The translations under genes were made by a program, and so were the position numbers. The notes under the pieces are model-generated. The model was not told the DNA's origin and ran no database searches. It was given only the letters and a program-made list of their open reading frames with translations. From Guillardia theta CCMP2712 (Eukaryota > Cryptophyceae > Pyrenomonadales > Geminigeraceae), in the NCBI RefSeq assembly GCF_000315625.1, contig NW_005434661.1:532617-596616 (forward strand): a stretch of DNA of 64,000 nt. Direction: 5' to 3'. Positions 10,684-21,550 of this stretch are shown one piece after another. Within the stretch, counting starts at the first letter, position 1, and each line of letters opens with the position of its first letter.

Positions 10684-12560
10684 TCACTTGTTGATCGCCG
10701 AGTCCTCTCGCAGCCTCTGCGAGTCCGGCTTCCACTTGCCCTTGCTCGCCTTCCTTACCGCTGCCAGTTCCTTCATCCTCTGCCTGCGCCGCAGAACGAG
10801 TGACCTCAACTCTTCCTGCATACCAGCAGGCTGGTACCTGTGCTCCTCAGTCTTCCTTTGGTTGGTTTCTGCCTTCTCGATCTGAAACTGCATCCTCGAC
10901 CTGGAGCGACAGGTTCATCCCCTCCCTCTCCTCCGCTTTCGGACCTCGGAAAGAAAGTGTCGTCGCCTGGTTTCAGTCTGTTGAAAACCTGCGAGCTCTC
11001 CGTCACAGGCGAAGCGAAGCATCTCAAGAGCAAGTCCTACCCGCACTCGCTGCTTCTCTATGTGATCAAGCATCTCCTGGGCTGTTGCAAAGTAGCTGCC
11101 GTCGTACATACAACGGAAGGGCCTTTCCCTCTCCGGCAGATTACTGAAGAAACAAAATCATTATCTTCCCCCCACCTCCCCCCCCCTCCTTCTTCTGAAG
11201 TGTTGGTCTAAATAATCTACATCATCATGAGAATCTCCATCTTCATTTGCGTCCTCGTCCTCATCAATACACTGGAACATAAAACCCCGAAATGTATCAC
11301 CTCACAATCTTCACAGCTGACTGCTCCTTGAAATCATCGTCCTGCATGGGAGGAGGCGGAAGTTCTGTGCCGATGAAATCTTCCGTCTGCCATGCCTTGG
11401 TGAGAGTCAGTTCAGACCAAACGATTGGCTCACCAGGGTGGCAAAGGCAGCGCTTGTTTGCGATGTTTGTTGCTGCAAGAGGGAATGAAAGTCAAGGTAT
11501 GGCCCATCTCTGTCAAAAGTCAGTGTACCTGAATGAGAGATTCCAACTCAGGGTCTTCGTTCTGAAAGTCAGATGTCAGACCAGAAGATACATCACACGA
11601 TCGGTTGGCATGACGTGGGTCGTGATATCAAATCATATTTCCTTACATCACCTCACATCACATTTTTCATCATGTCATGCCACGTCAAAAATATGAATGT
11701 GCTGAGCATCACGACGCGACTTCAGAGATATGGACTAGGTCGTTCACCTCATCATCATCATCATCATCATCATCCTCGTCTTCCTGCTCCTCTTCCCCTT
11801 CTGAACAGGACATGCTGTCTTTGCGTTTGCTTGCGCCTCGTTCCAGCCTCGCCATCTTTGCATCCGCCTCCTTGTTAGGCTGAGCATTTCCGATCTTCTT
11901 CTCTATGATCTTCTGCTCTTTCAGCTTCCTCAAGTTCTGCAAATGTCTCGGAATGAGTCCTTTACACAGCGGAGGAGGGGGACGGGGAGCAGGAGGACGA
12001 GCACAACGAGTACCTCTATCTCTTGCATCAGCTCTGCTATTCGTTTCTTCTTGCTCTCAAGCTCACTTTCTTCCTCATCTCCTCTCAAGGATTGGCTCGA
12101 CCCTGTTGCGACAAGGGACATCAGAACTGAAGTTCAAACTATATCACTGCTCACTTCCATCATCTTCCAAGCTCTCATCGTCAACTTCGTCTTCACTAGT
12201 GCTGTCTTCCATGTCCCTATTCTTACGCTTGCCCGGTTTTGATGCGCCTTTTAGCTCTTTCCTCTTCGTCTTCTTCTTGGCATGTTGCTTTGCATCGCTT
12301 CTGTGCTGTGAGGATGCTTCTTCGTCCACATCCTTCATCTTCATCGTCGACGCCTCACCATCGCCGGTCCCAGACGCATCGTCGGATCCTTCGTGGGAGG
12401 ACAACTTCTCGTGGAATATCTTTGCCAACTCTGCAGAATTTCTGAACTTGTTTGTCATACCCTCTCCAAAACTTCCATAACTCCGACGAAATGCTGCTTG
12501 CCAGGTCGAGTGCTTCGTGTCTGAATCTCCCGAGTGGTCGTCTGCATTCGCCTCTGTCGT
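10684..12560 (-). CDS. Uncharacterised acidic/coiled multi-exon protein
   Basis: Several minus-strand exons share one style: highly charged, helical and acid-rich. From N to C they include FGEGMTNKFRNSAELAKIF with a Ser/Asp/Lys-rich tail (12,140-12,490), a helix ELESKKKRIAELMQEIE (about 12,040), MQNLRKLKEQKIIEKK plus an Asp tract (11,709-11,942), a Cys/Trp-containing block CLCHPGEPIVWSELTLTKAW (about 11,400-11,450) followed by QTEDFIGTELPPPP, then YDGSYFATAQEMLDHIEKQR (about 11,080) and the terminal RQRMKELAAVRKASKG...SAINK with a stop at 10,684. The spacing and shared style support one gene. I do not recognise the family. The mix of acidic linkers and lysine clusters would suit a nuclear protein, but that is a guess. 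The 5' limit and splice sites are approximate; a possible start exon (MSAEFSRPQVTGW) lies near 12,610. Confidence 0.5.
11748..11780. repeat. (CAT)n repeat encoding an Asp tract
   Basis: About ten CAT units on the + strand. On the minus strand they read as GAT codons and give a run of eight or nine Asp inside the acidic gene. Confidence 0.8.
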
Positions 12561-12599
12561 CTTCTTACCTCCACCCCGTAACCTGGGGCCGTGAAAATT

Positions 12600-13570
12600 C
12601 AGCAGACATCAGTGATACTCTTTCATCTTCTTCCCCTTACTTCTTTCCTCCCATAGTTCGTTCCCCTCCTTCCTCAGTTCTGCCTTCTCTACGATCACTC
12701 TCCCCTACTATCAGCCCCTCGTTCTATCATCCTAGTCCCTTCTCCCTCCCTCCCTCCCTCCCTCCCTCCTTCTCCCACCCACGCACGCACCCACCCACCC
12801 ACAATCCCTCCCTCCCTCCCTCCCTCCCTCCCTACTGCCATCCCCCTTATCGCTCCCCGCTTTCCGCTATCTCCCGCCTCTCTCTTCTCTCTCCTCCCTT
12901 TTCTCTCTCTCTCTCACCTCAGCATCGGCTCCTCCTTCATCGCCATCTCCTTCATCGGCTCCTTCTTCATCGGCTCCTCCTTCATCGCCATCCCCGTCGC
13001 CACCAACCACATCATTGCGACTCCTGCCATGCGCATCCCGGATCACGCCCAACCAACACATTTTCATCACCCTCATACTCAGTCCTGGTGCCAAATCTAC
13101 TTGAGTGATAAAGATCACTAATGAGAAATTGCTGTCTTTTACATTTGATATGCTATTGCTCTCCGGCGAGCTTGGTACCTTGTTCCTGTCGGACGTGTCA
13201 TGGTGTGAAGCGACGGGTTGTGGCGACAGCCATGAACGAGGAAAGAGAGAGAAGGAGAGGAGAGGACAAGATGACAAGCTAGTGAGAGGATGAGGCAGTG
13301 AGTAGAGCAAGCAACAGGGAGGTAGGCTGACAGAGAGTGGGTCTTGAAAAGTGGGAGCGATCATTTGCGAGGAGACGTGGGGTTTGAGGTGACCGACCTT
13401 GAGACCGACCTGGCGCTGTGGCGGGGAGACGACGACATGCTGGTGGGATGATCCTTTCATGGTCGTTGCAAGGTCCCTGACTCTTATCAGATTGACGGAG
13501 AGGACGCGTATAAGTATCCCACCTGTCCATTGAAACTCTCTTCACACCTTTGCCTCCCAGGACGGCTCCC
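12600..13570. repeat. Pyrimidine-rich intergenic DNA with CCCT tracts and a small minisatellite
   Basis: CCCT tetranucleotide tracts sit at about 12,745-12,770 and 12,810-12,830. An imperfect minisatellite with unit CTCCTTCATCGCCATC / TTCATCGGCTCC follows at about 12,925-12,990. Past 13,100 I see only short open frames with no recognisable content, for example a minus-strand frame at 13,330-13,460. Confidence 0.6.
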
Positions 13571-13573
13571 GGC

Positions 13574-14510
13574 ATGGAGGCGCTGCTCGATGAGAAGGCC
13601 CTACTCTCGTCCATGGCTGATTGCACAGTCGAGGAGGAAGCAGACAAGGGGCCGCCAGAAAACCTTGTGAGACCTGGTGCTGTTGCGTCAGGGAGAGTCG
13701 TTTGACTTGCGGACAGGATTCGTTTGTTGTAGATGAGTGGCCCAACGACGATCGTCCGCGCGAGAAGGCATGCCTGCTTCCTCTCCCTACCAACCTCATC
13801 TCTCTCTCCCTCTTTTCTCATCTCCCCCTCCTTCTCACCTCCTTTCCCTCGTCTCCTCCTCCTCCCTCCTCCCTCATCTCTCACTTCATCAGCTTGCTAG
13901 TCTGTTTGCAGGTAACCAAATCTGCAGGTCTCGATGCAGCTGGACAACAACGACTTCTACGACGGCGAGGTACTGGACGGGCTGATGGACGGGCGGGGAC
14001 GATACACGTTCTCCGACGGGTGAGAGAGACGATCGTCTCCTCGTCGATGACGTGGTGATAGGAACGTCTACGTCGGAGAGTGGGTGCGAGGGAAGAAGCA
14101 GGGGACCGGCACCTTCACCTGGTCCAACGGCGACGTCTACGAGGGAACGTGGCTAGACGGCAAGATGCACGGGTGATGCCCTGCTGGTGGTGGTGGTGGT
14201 GGTGGTTGTGGTTGTGGTGGTTCTAACACTCTGCGAGCAGGCATGGGAGGCTTGTGCTCAAGGACAAGTGATGCTCCTGCTGCTTGTCGCTGCTGCCCGT
14301 GTGACCTTCGCTGGCAGAATGATCTACGAGGGGGAGTGGCAGGAGGGGAAGTGCCATGGGAAGGGGAACTGCCGTTACCAGAACGGTCAGAGGAGGCGGA
14401 TCGAGCTCTCCCCTCCCTCATGTTCACGCAGGCGACAAGTTCTCTGGGGAATTCCGGGATGGTAAGAGATTCGGCCAAGGGAAGCTCGTACAAGTAGAGG
14501 TAGTTTCTAT

Positions 14511-14561
<51 letters not shown>

Positions 14562-15902
14562 GCTCCTGCTCCTCTTGCTCCTCACGTTCTTTAGGGCTAC
14601 ACGTGGGAGGGAAACTGGCGGGGCAACGCGATGGAGGGGCAGGGGACCTGCAAGTATCCTTCAGGTGAGGCCCTCTGCTCTCTGCTGCCTCTGACTGACA
14701 TGACGCGGTAGGAGATGAGTACGAGGGCGAATGGAAGGAATCAAAGAGACATGGGAAGGGCATACAGGTCCGTCCTCCTCCTCCTCCTCCTCCTCCTCCT
14801 CCTCCTCCTCCTTCTCCTCCTCCTCCGCTTCCTCGTACCTCTACTCTCTGCCGTTGACGCCTGAACGTCATGGCAGCGTTANNNNNNNNNNNNNNNNNNN
14901 NNNNNNNNNNNNNNNNNNNNNNNNNNNNNNNNNNNNNNNNNNNNNNNNNNNNNNNNNNNNNNNNNNNNNNNNNNNNNNNNNNNNNNNNNNNNNNNNNNNN
15001 NNNNNNNNNNNNNNNNNNNAGGGGGATGATGACTGAGAGCAGGAGTGCTGGAGGCTTCGGATGGGAGTAAGTTTGTCGGGGAGTGGAAGGATGGGATGAT
15101 GCACTCGGAGACTGCAAAACTCTCGCGCCTCCTCACGCAGGACGGAAGTGTCTATGAAGGATCCTTCAAGGCCGGGCTGCGCGATGGCAAGGTGGACTTT
15201 CCTTCCCTTCTCCCTGCCTATCTCCCGCTTCTCCTCCTCTTCCTCTTCCCTCCTCCTCTTCCTCGTTGCTGCCCTCACCGTCGCGAGCAGGGGAGGATGA
15301 AGTACTGCAGCGGGGACTCGTACGAAGGTGACTGGAGGGCCAACAAGAAGCACGGAGCAGGCGCATACAGCTGGGCAAGGGGGATGAAGTTCAGGGGGAA
15401 GTGGCAGGTGCAGGGCCCGCGTCCTCCCCCGCGTCGCTCTGACGTCAGTCCAGGAGGGGAGGATGCATGGCAACGGGACGATGGTCTACCCTGACGGCCA
15501 TGTGTACGAGGGAGGCTTCATCGACAACGTTCCCAACGGCCATGGAGTGCTGACGAGGAGGGGAAACAAGACCGAGGGAAAGTGGCAGGTGAGGAGGAGG
15601 GTGAGAAGAGGATGCTGGTGGGGAGCAAGGGAGGGTCGGCGGTGGAAGAAAGGGGGGGGGAGAGAAGGGAAGGGGGGAAGAAGGAGAAACGGAGGAGAAG
15701 AGGAAGTAGAGGAGGGAGAGTTGTGTCCCGTGACTGGCGGTCAGGACGGGAAGCTGATCGCAAGGTGGGAAGGGAAACCTCCGATGCTCAAGGTCTGTCT
15801 CGTGCTGGGAGGAGCAAGAGCTGACGTGGGGAGCAGGAGATAGACCCGTTCAGCGCTGAGAGCATCCAGTTGCCCTCCATCCCTGACATCTGCGAGCCAT
15901 GA
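13574..15902 (+). CDS. MORN-repeat protein (interrupted by the N gap)
   Basis: Successive short exons encode MORN repeats (consensus YEGEWxxGxxHGxGxxxxxxG): FYDGEVLDGLMDGRGRYTFS, VYVGEWVRGKKQGTGTFTW, VYEGTWLDGKMHG, IYEGEWQEGKCHGKGNCRY, FSGEFRDGKRFGQGKL, YTWEGNWRGNAMEGQGTCKY, YEGEWKESKRHGKG, then after the gap FVGEWKDGMMH, VYEGSFKAGLRDGK, YEGDWRANKKHGAGAYSW and VYEGGFIDNVPNGHGVL. The last exon ends in PSIPDICEP and a TGA at 15,900-15,902. There are at least eleven repeats, roughly one per exon, and part of the array is hidden by the 138 N. MORN proteins tether membranes, phosphoinositides or cytoskeleton; radial-spoke and junctional proteins are examples. The ATG at 13,934 is certain to be in frame. 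A candidate first exon begins at 13,574 (MEALLDEKALLSSMADC), but its splice to the rest is unproven. Confidence 0.85.
14510..14835. repeat. CTGCTC hexamer tract and (CTC)n in MORN-gene introns
   Basis: CTGCTC units run at about 14,515-14,583 and CTC trinucleotides at about 14,776-14,826. Both are intronic in the MORN gene. A GGT run lies at about 14,188-14,222. Confidence 0.85.
14882..15019. other. Assembly gap (138 N)
   Basis: A run of 138 N falls within the MORN-repeat gene, just after a (CTC)n intron repeat that probably stopped the assembly. At least part of one MORN exon is hidden. Confidence 0.99.
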
Positions 15903-16083
15903 GCGAGTCCTGTGACAGCATGGTGGAGCTCGTCCGAAGTGCTAGGGCCACCAATACAAGTTTGTACATGCTCCTCTCTCTCTATCTATCTATCTCCCCC
16001 CCCCCCCACTCCCTCCCCTACCCGTCTTCCTTGCCCTTACAGCTTGCCTCCCACCTCCAGCAGCCCCTCCGCCTGCAGGTACC

Positions 16084-18048
16084 TGCGGCTCAACGTCATC
16101 CTGACGCGCGACCCCCACCGGCCCTGACATCTCTCGCAGCTGGTAGATCCGCTGCATCGCTCGAACTTCCATTGGCGTCAAGTCCGCAAAGTTCCAGAAG
16201 TCCACATGGAGCACAACCTGTAGCGATAGCGAGTGAGAGGAGGAGGAATATGGGAAGGGGGGGCGGATAGGAGAGAAGGGAAAAGGATTGGGAGGGGAAG
16301 GGGGGGGCGGGGTTGAGGAGGAGGAGGAGCCAGTTCTGACCCTCTCCTCGTCGGGGCTCTCGTTGAACGTCTCATGTTCGAATGTCGTGTCGTACAGCAG
16401 GCACTTGCCCGGGGCCCATCGCCTCCAGCTGCTCGTCAGCAGGTCTGAGAGCCTCCGATCTTCTTCCTTACCTCGTCTCTGGTCCAACGCGGATCCATGC
16501 CTTCTGCCCCGCAGGTACCTGCCGTTATCACAGTGACTCTCAAGGCGGCAGGAGAGCATGGAAGAGGATGGATGTAGGGGAGGATCATGAGTAGGAGACA
16601 GAGAGCGAGGGGGAGGGAGAGGGGAGAGGGAGAGGAGAGGGAGAGGAGGTGGGGGACGAGGGTAAGGAGAGATTGACCTTGATCCCCATCTGGCATGTGA
16701 GCCACATGTTGTTGCCGTCTGAGTGCAACGGGATTCCTGGTCGACAACTCAGCGATGCCACACAAGGACTGAGCAGGCGCCACCACTCTGAGGGGACTGG
16801 CGGTTGAAACCAGCGATCCTCCCAGCCACTGGCACCTTGTCGAGAATGCTGGAAGGGAGACGATCGGAGGGGGTCGAAGAGCATGAGACTGAAGCATACC
16901 TCTTGGTGACGGGGCAAAGATGGTAAGGAAAGCCATCGATCCCGTGCCCGTTGTAGTAGAGGACCTGATACGAAGCACCATCACTGCAGCTTTCAGCAAC
17001 AAGCGCAGAGGCGTCACCAGAGTCTTCCACCCGCTCTTGTAGTTCATTGACGTCACCTAACGCCGCGTCAACCCTTCAGCATCCACGTCTTAACTTGTCG
17101 TCACCGATTGGAAGCGATCGGACTCTTTCTCCAGCAGTGCTTCGAACTCTGCCTGCAGGTCCTCCATCAACTCCCGCCGGCCTTCTCATCCCCCCTTCCC
17201 TCTACCTTGATCTTTTCATAGTTCGCCTCCAGCTCAGCGATGAAGGGAAACGCGGAGGTGTCGCGGAATGGGGACGCAGGAATGCCATCCTGCATGCATC
17301 GCTGTTATCATCAACCCTCACTCTCCTTGAGCAACTTGCCATGAACGCATGAATCTCCTCGTGCGGGCGCCACTTGTCGTCGACGATGGACGGGGGCAAC
17401 GAGCGCTTGTTGGTCGAGTACTCAATGAAGCCGATGACACGCTCCATCTCACTCCGGGGAAACTCACTCAGGATCAGAGGTTCGATGAGCTGCCAGAAGG
17501 GATCTTCGTCTTCGTTCAGGTTGTCGACGATCTTTGAAGCCTCTTTCATGGCCTGGGCAACATCACGAGGGGTCTGAGAAGCGAGCAAGGAGTACGTATT
17601 CCATCGAGGGAGACGGCTTTGCAACTTGAGCTTTGTCCTGCTTCGGAGGTTTTGCCGATTTGCCTCCTTTCGACGACCCCTTGCTCTGCTTTCCAAGGTT
17701 GTTGCCGAAGCCTCCTGCAAGGGCTGTAGGAGACGAGAAACATGTCCTGCGACAAACTCCGTTGGCTGCTGCCCTGGGCTGGCCGATCTCTCTGGGGAAG
17801 TGGAGATTGCTGACGAAACAGCATCCAAGACTGTAACTTGAGAGACACAACAAGGAAAGGAGAGAAAAACTCCTGGATCGCACAGTCACAGTCAGTGCAA
17901 GGCTTCCCTCTCCGCGTCCTCGTGTCAGTAGCCTGAGAACATATACATCGAAAGATAGAGCTCCCGATTCTCGTCTCTTGACTGTCGTTCTACTATTCGT
18001 ATGCTCAGATATTCGTCTGGTTAAATAATTCTGCCTGATGGAATACAT
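16084..18048 (-). CDS. Aspartyl/asparaginyl beta-hydroxylase family protein
   Basis: A 2-oxoglutarate/Fe(II) hydroxylase of the Asp_Arg_Hydrox family, in many exons. The N-terminal exon has a hydrophobic stretch and a low-complexity GNNLGKQSKGSSKGGKSAK linker, ending SPSMEY. It joins in phase, across a 43-base intron (17,553-17,595), to AMKEASKIVDNLNEDEDPFW. Later exons read TSAFPFIAELEANYEKI (about 17,230), LYYNGHGIDGFPYHLCP (about 16,940), PLHSDGNNMWLTCQMGIKV (about 16,700), APGKCLLYDTTFEHETFNES (about 16,370) and VVLHVDFWNFADLTPMEV (about 16,200). The two iron-ligand histidines (HSDG and FEHE) and the late HVDFWN strand fit the family, as does the FPF-x-ELEAN lead-in. Targets in algae are unknown. 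The N-terminus suggests entry to the secretory route. The true start and the last short exon are not resolved. Confidence 0.85.
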
Positions 18049-18055
18049 ACCTCCT

Positions 18056-18185
<130 letters not shown>

Positions 18186-18189
18186 TTCT

Positions 18190-18663
18190 ACCATTCTCAC
18201 CGGCTTGTCGCCATCGTCACTTCCGACCCTACCGGCCTCACCTTTTTTCACTCAACGAATGGAGGATCAGAGTGGGGATGAGGGGCTTCTAAAAATAGTT
18301 TTATATTTTGTACCAGTACAACAAGTGGTACTACCTAAAATCTCTTTTTAGGCTCCGCTGTTTTTTATTAGTTTTTCCCGCCGCGCCCCTCTCATCCTTT
18401 CCCCCCTGCCCCTCCTCCTCCTCCTCCTCCTCCTCCTCCCTTGGCTTCGCTTCGCTTCTCAACACCCCCCACTCACTGCTTCCTCTCTTCCCAGCCCTTA
18501 CTCCATCTTCCTCCTCGTCCACGCTTTCCTGCTCTCGTGCTGTAGCCCCATTCCTAGCTGCTCAACTTTTTCGTCTGTAGCTCTCGTCCTTGATTGCAGC
18601 CTTCCTACTCAACCTTTTTCTTCACGCTTCTACTGCCTCTTCTGGTTCTGATAACTCGGTGCG
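18190..18663. other. Upstream region of the recombinase-like gene
   Basis: Pyrimidine-rich sequence with a (CTC)n run at about 18,412-18,440. No terminal inverted repeat is obvious between here and the ATG at 18,664. No gene is seen. Confidence 0.4.
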
Positions 18664-21137
18664 ATGACTGAGTGCGTCCTCGGGCCGCTGTGTAGGGTTC
18701 CACCTGAGGAGCGTCACCTCAACAAGATGAAGCAATGTAAGAGTTGCAGCCATTACTTTCATGACGTCTGTGCTGCTCCCTGGACCAACGAGCCTTTTGA
18801 TTGTGGCTGCGCTCGGAGATGCGACAATGCTGAGATGCCTGCAAACAAGCGCCCTCGCCTAGAGGTTGGGGCCCTAGCGGAATTCGACCTGCCTGCTTCG
18901 GCAAGAGAGCTGGGTGAAGAGATGGAGACTATCAGTGCGCTGGCCATGGAGGGGACGAGACGGAAAGAGCTGTCGGAGAACTCTAGGTCAAGCTACATCA
19001 GCTGCCTCGGGAAGATGCTGCATTGGATGTGGAGGTATCGACGAGACATCTTGACCGACGAGTTTCAGGAAGGGCTCGAGTTCACTGCAGAGGGGCTGCC
19101 GATCGTGAAGAGCATCCACAAACTTCTTGACGACAATGTGTTCCCCATCAAAGTCGATCGCTTCAGGGCTGATGACTTCATCGACTTCATTGTGGACTCG
19201 TTGAAGACGCAGCCCGACATTCAGCTCTCTACCTACAACTCTATGCGCTCAGCCCTCAAACACATCTACAGGGAGTCCGACAGCATGTCGTACTATGGTA
19301 GGATTGAACCGATGATCTCCAACTTCTATCGGAAACTCCAAGGCCTTACCACGGACAATCCCAATGCTGGTGAGCTTGGAGTAGTCAAACGGAAGTCGGC
19401 TGGCAAAGAGCCAATGCCTTTCACTCTCTACAAAGTTTTGTGCGAGCAGCTGTTGCTTTGCAAAACTTTGGACATGTTGTTCACACGGACGTTCCTGATT
19501 GTCTCATGGAACCTGAGCTATCAAGCAGTCGAGGTGGATGAGATCAAATACGATCAATTGTCCTGGCAGGACGAGCTGATGTGCATAGAATGCAGGCATC
19601 TTAAGAACCAGGATCAATCGAATCAAGCCAGGGACAGCTACCGAATCTGCGCAAATCCTTTGATGCCAGAGATTTGTCCTTTCCTTGCTCTCGGAATCTA
19701 CTTCCTTTCTTACACGCCTGACGAGCAAAAGCTCTTTCCTGGCTCCCATCAGTATCACAGGTTTCTCGCAGGCCTGCAGAGAGTTTTAACCCCCGATGAA
19801 AGCTCGTCCGGGCATGGTGCATCGAGGTCGGACAAGAGCCTTCTCATGGTGCAGAAAGAAGTCAGCGCTGTGCTCAAGAGGTTGGGATTGGAACCTAAGG
19901 ACATGGGCTCTTACTCGGTGTGTGTCTTCTACCTTGTCTGACCTGCGCTGACCACTTCCATGCTCCTTGACAGATCAAGAAAGGCTCTTTGTTGCATCAT
20001 GGCGGTTTTCATACCAAGCATGTGCTCTTTCCTCCTCGATTCACTGTGGAGGACGAGCAGGTGGAAACAGCGATTCAGCTTTGTTTCCCAACACTTCCTG
20101 CGGGCATGAAGAAGATTGCACAGCAATGCCTGGCGTCTGTGGTATACCACGAGCCCTTCCTGAAGAGGTCACTCAACGACAACCACCCGCTGTGGAGCAG
20201 CCTTGTCTTCCTCGATGTGAAGATTTACGAGAGCCTCAAGGGGCGCGTGACCTGCAGCGTCCCCGACGGCTCCATGCTCATGGAGGCGCTTGGGACTCCG
20301 CACCCGATCGTTCAGAGCGTGTTCAACCAGAAGATCATCGAAGAGCTCCGTGAGCTGAAGAAGGAGCTGAAGGAGGTCAAGGAAGAGATGCAGTACTGGA
20401 AGAGACAGGCCATTGCCCCTTGCCCGACTGTGAACCTGCACGAGGATGGAGAGGTCAGCCAAACTTCCTCCACCTTGGCGTCGGCAGCAGAGCAGGGAGC
20501 GGGTCCCGCAGAAGCTGCGCCATCGCCGGGAGCTCAAGTCGCGATGAGAGAAAAGAAGACTCTGAAGGTGGTGAACGAAAGCGGCAAGGGGAGCGGGAAG
20601 GAGGGCGGCGGGGCGGCAGGCGCAGAGTGGCCGATGACATTCCCAGACAACATGACGCTAACGGACGAGCTCAGCACGCCTGCGCAAGCATGGACGCTCT
20701 GGTTCTGCGGGAACCGATCGAAAGGCTACCCCCCCTTCCGCTTCTTGCAGCCCGACGGGATGGCCGGCAAAGAGCAGGAGAGGCGACTGAGCGACCTGCG
20801 GTTCCTTGTGCAGACGTTCGACAAGTTCGTGCAGAAAGAGGTGGAGGAGATAGAAGACGCGGAGAAGAAGGCGGCAGAGAAGGAGAAGCTGGACCTGTTC
20901 AAGAAGAGCCCGACGCTGGAACGGGCCAAGGCGATCTTCATGGCGCACGAGGAGCGGTTCTACCATTGGGTCAACCATGACACAAAGGTCAACTCAAGGA
21001 GGGGGCAGCTTAAGTGGAGCACGTTTGTGCGGAAGATCCGGAAGAGGAGGCAGCAGGAGAAGATCTCCGACCCCGCAGAGCAGCCGAGCGAACCATCGGC
21101 TGCTGAACCGAACAAACCTACCGAGCAAGTAAACTGA
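18664..21137 (+). CDS. Crypton-like tyrosine recombinase homologue, catalytic residues lost
   Basis: Two exons (18,664-19,917 and 19,974-21,137) close in phase and give 805 residues. Residues 1-57 form a Cys/His zinc finger (CKSCSHYFHDVC, CGCARRC). Residues ~95-255 are the recombinase core-binding domain (SSYISCLGKMLHWMWRYRRD onward). Residues ~256-418 match the first half of the catalytic domain (PMPFTLYKVL, FLIVSWNLSYQAVEVDEIKY, PEICPFLALGIYFLS, KLFPGSHQYHRFL). The second gene, at 54.8-57.1 kb, reads NLMSRSSNT, HSIRKGS and RAGWKMG...DTYLRYE at the catalytic positions. Here the first is NLSYQAVEV, the second is YSIKKGS, and the stretch with the Trp and nucleophilic Tyr is absent. The frame resumes at VLFPPRF. 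The C-terminal half has LASVVYHEPFLKRSL, a coiled coil (ELKKELKEVKEEMQYW) and a basic domain (AWTLWFCGNRSKGYPPFRFL). DNA binding is plausible; recombination is not. No stop codons interrupt it, so it may be a host-retained derivative. Confidence 0.82.
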
Positions 21138-21151
21138 TATACCACCTTGAC

Positions 21152-21187
<36 letters not shown>

Positions 21188-21550
21188 TGCTTCTGCCCCT
21201 GCCCCTGCCCCTGCCCCGGGCTCTCCTTTCCTCCTCTGTGCCTCCCACCGTCCTCCTCTTCCTCCTCCTCTCCCCGCTCTCCTCTGGAGCTCCTCGCCCC
21301 CTTTCCCCCTAACCTTTGCGACTCATTTCTCTCCGAATATCCCCCGCACCCCTTTTACCCCCTTGACGGCCTTCCCGCTCCCTGACCCCTCGTCCCACCA
21401 GGTCCCCTCCCTCACCAACCCCTCCCCCCCTTCCCCTCCCGTCTTCATCTTCGTCTCAGTCCGCCTCTATCCCTCCCTCCCCCTCCCCCTCCCCCTCCGC
21501 TCCTCATCTTTCCTCTGAGCGCTGCCCTCCCTTCATGTCTTGACCGCAAC
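21138..21550. repeat. CTGCTC tract and pyrimidine-rich intergenic DNA
   Basis: CTGCTC units begin about ten bases after the recombinase-like stop (about 21,150-21,187) and pass into CCCCTG and then irregular C/T-rich sequence up to the next ATG. No gene is seen. Confidence 0.6.

Noticed and set aside
12700-12990. CRISPR-like spacing of short repeats
   Set aside because: The units are low-complexity CCCT and CTCCTTCATCG tracts with no unique spacers, and the genome is eukaryotic.
14137-15117. Long minus-strand frame with X residues
   Set aside because: It spans the N gap and simple repeats; the + strand MORN exons explain the region.
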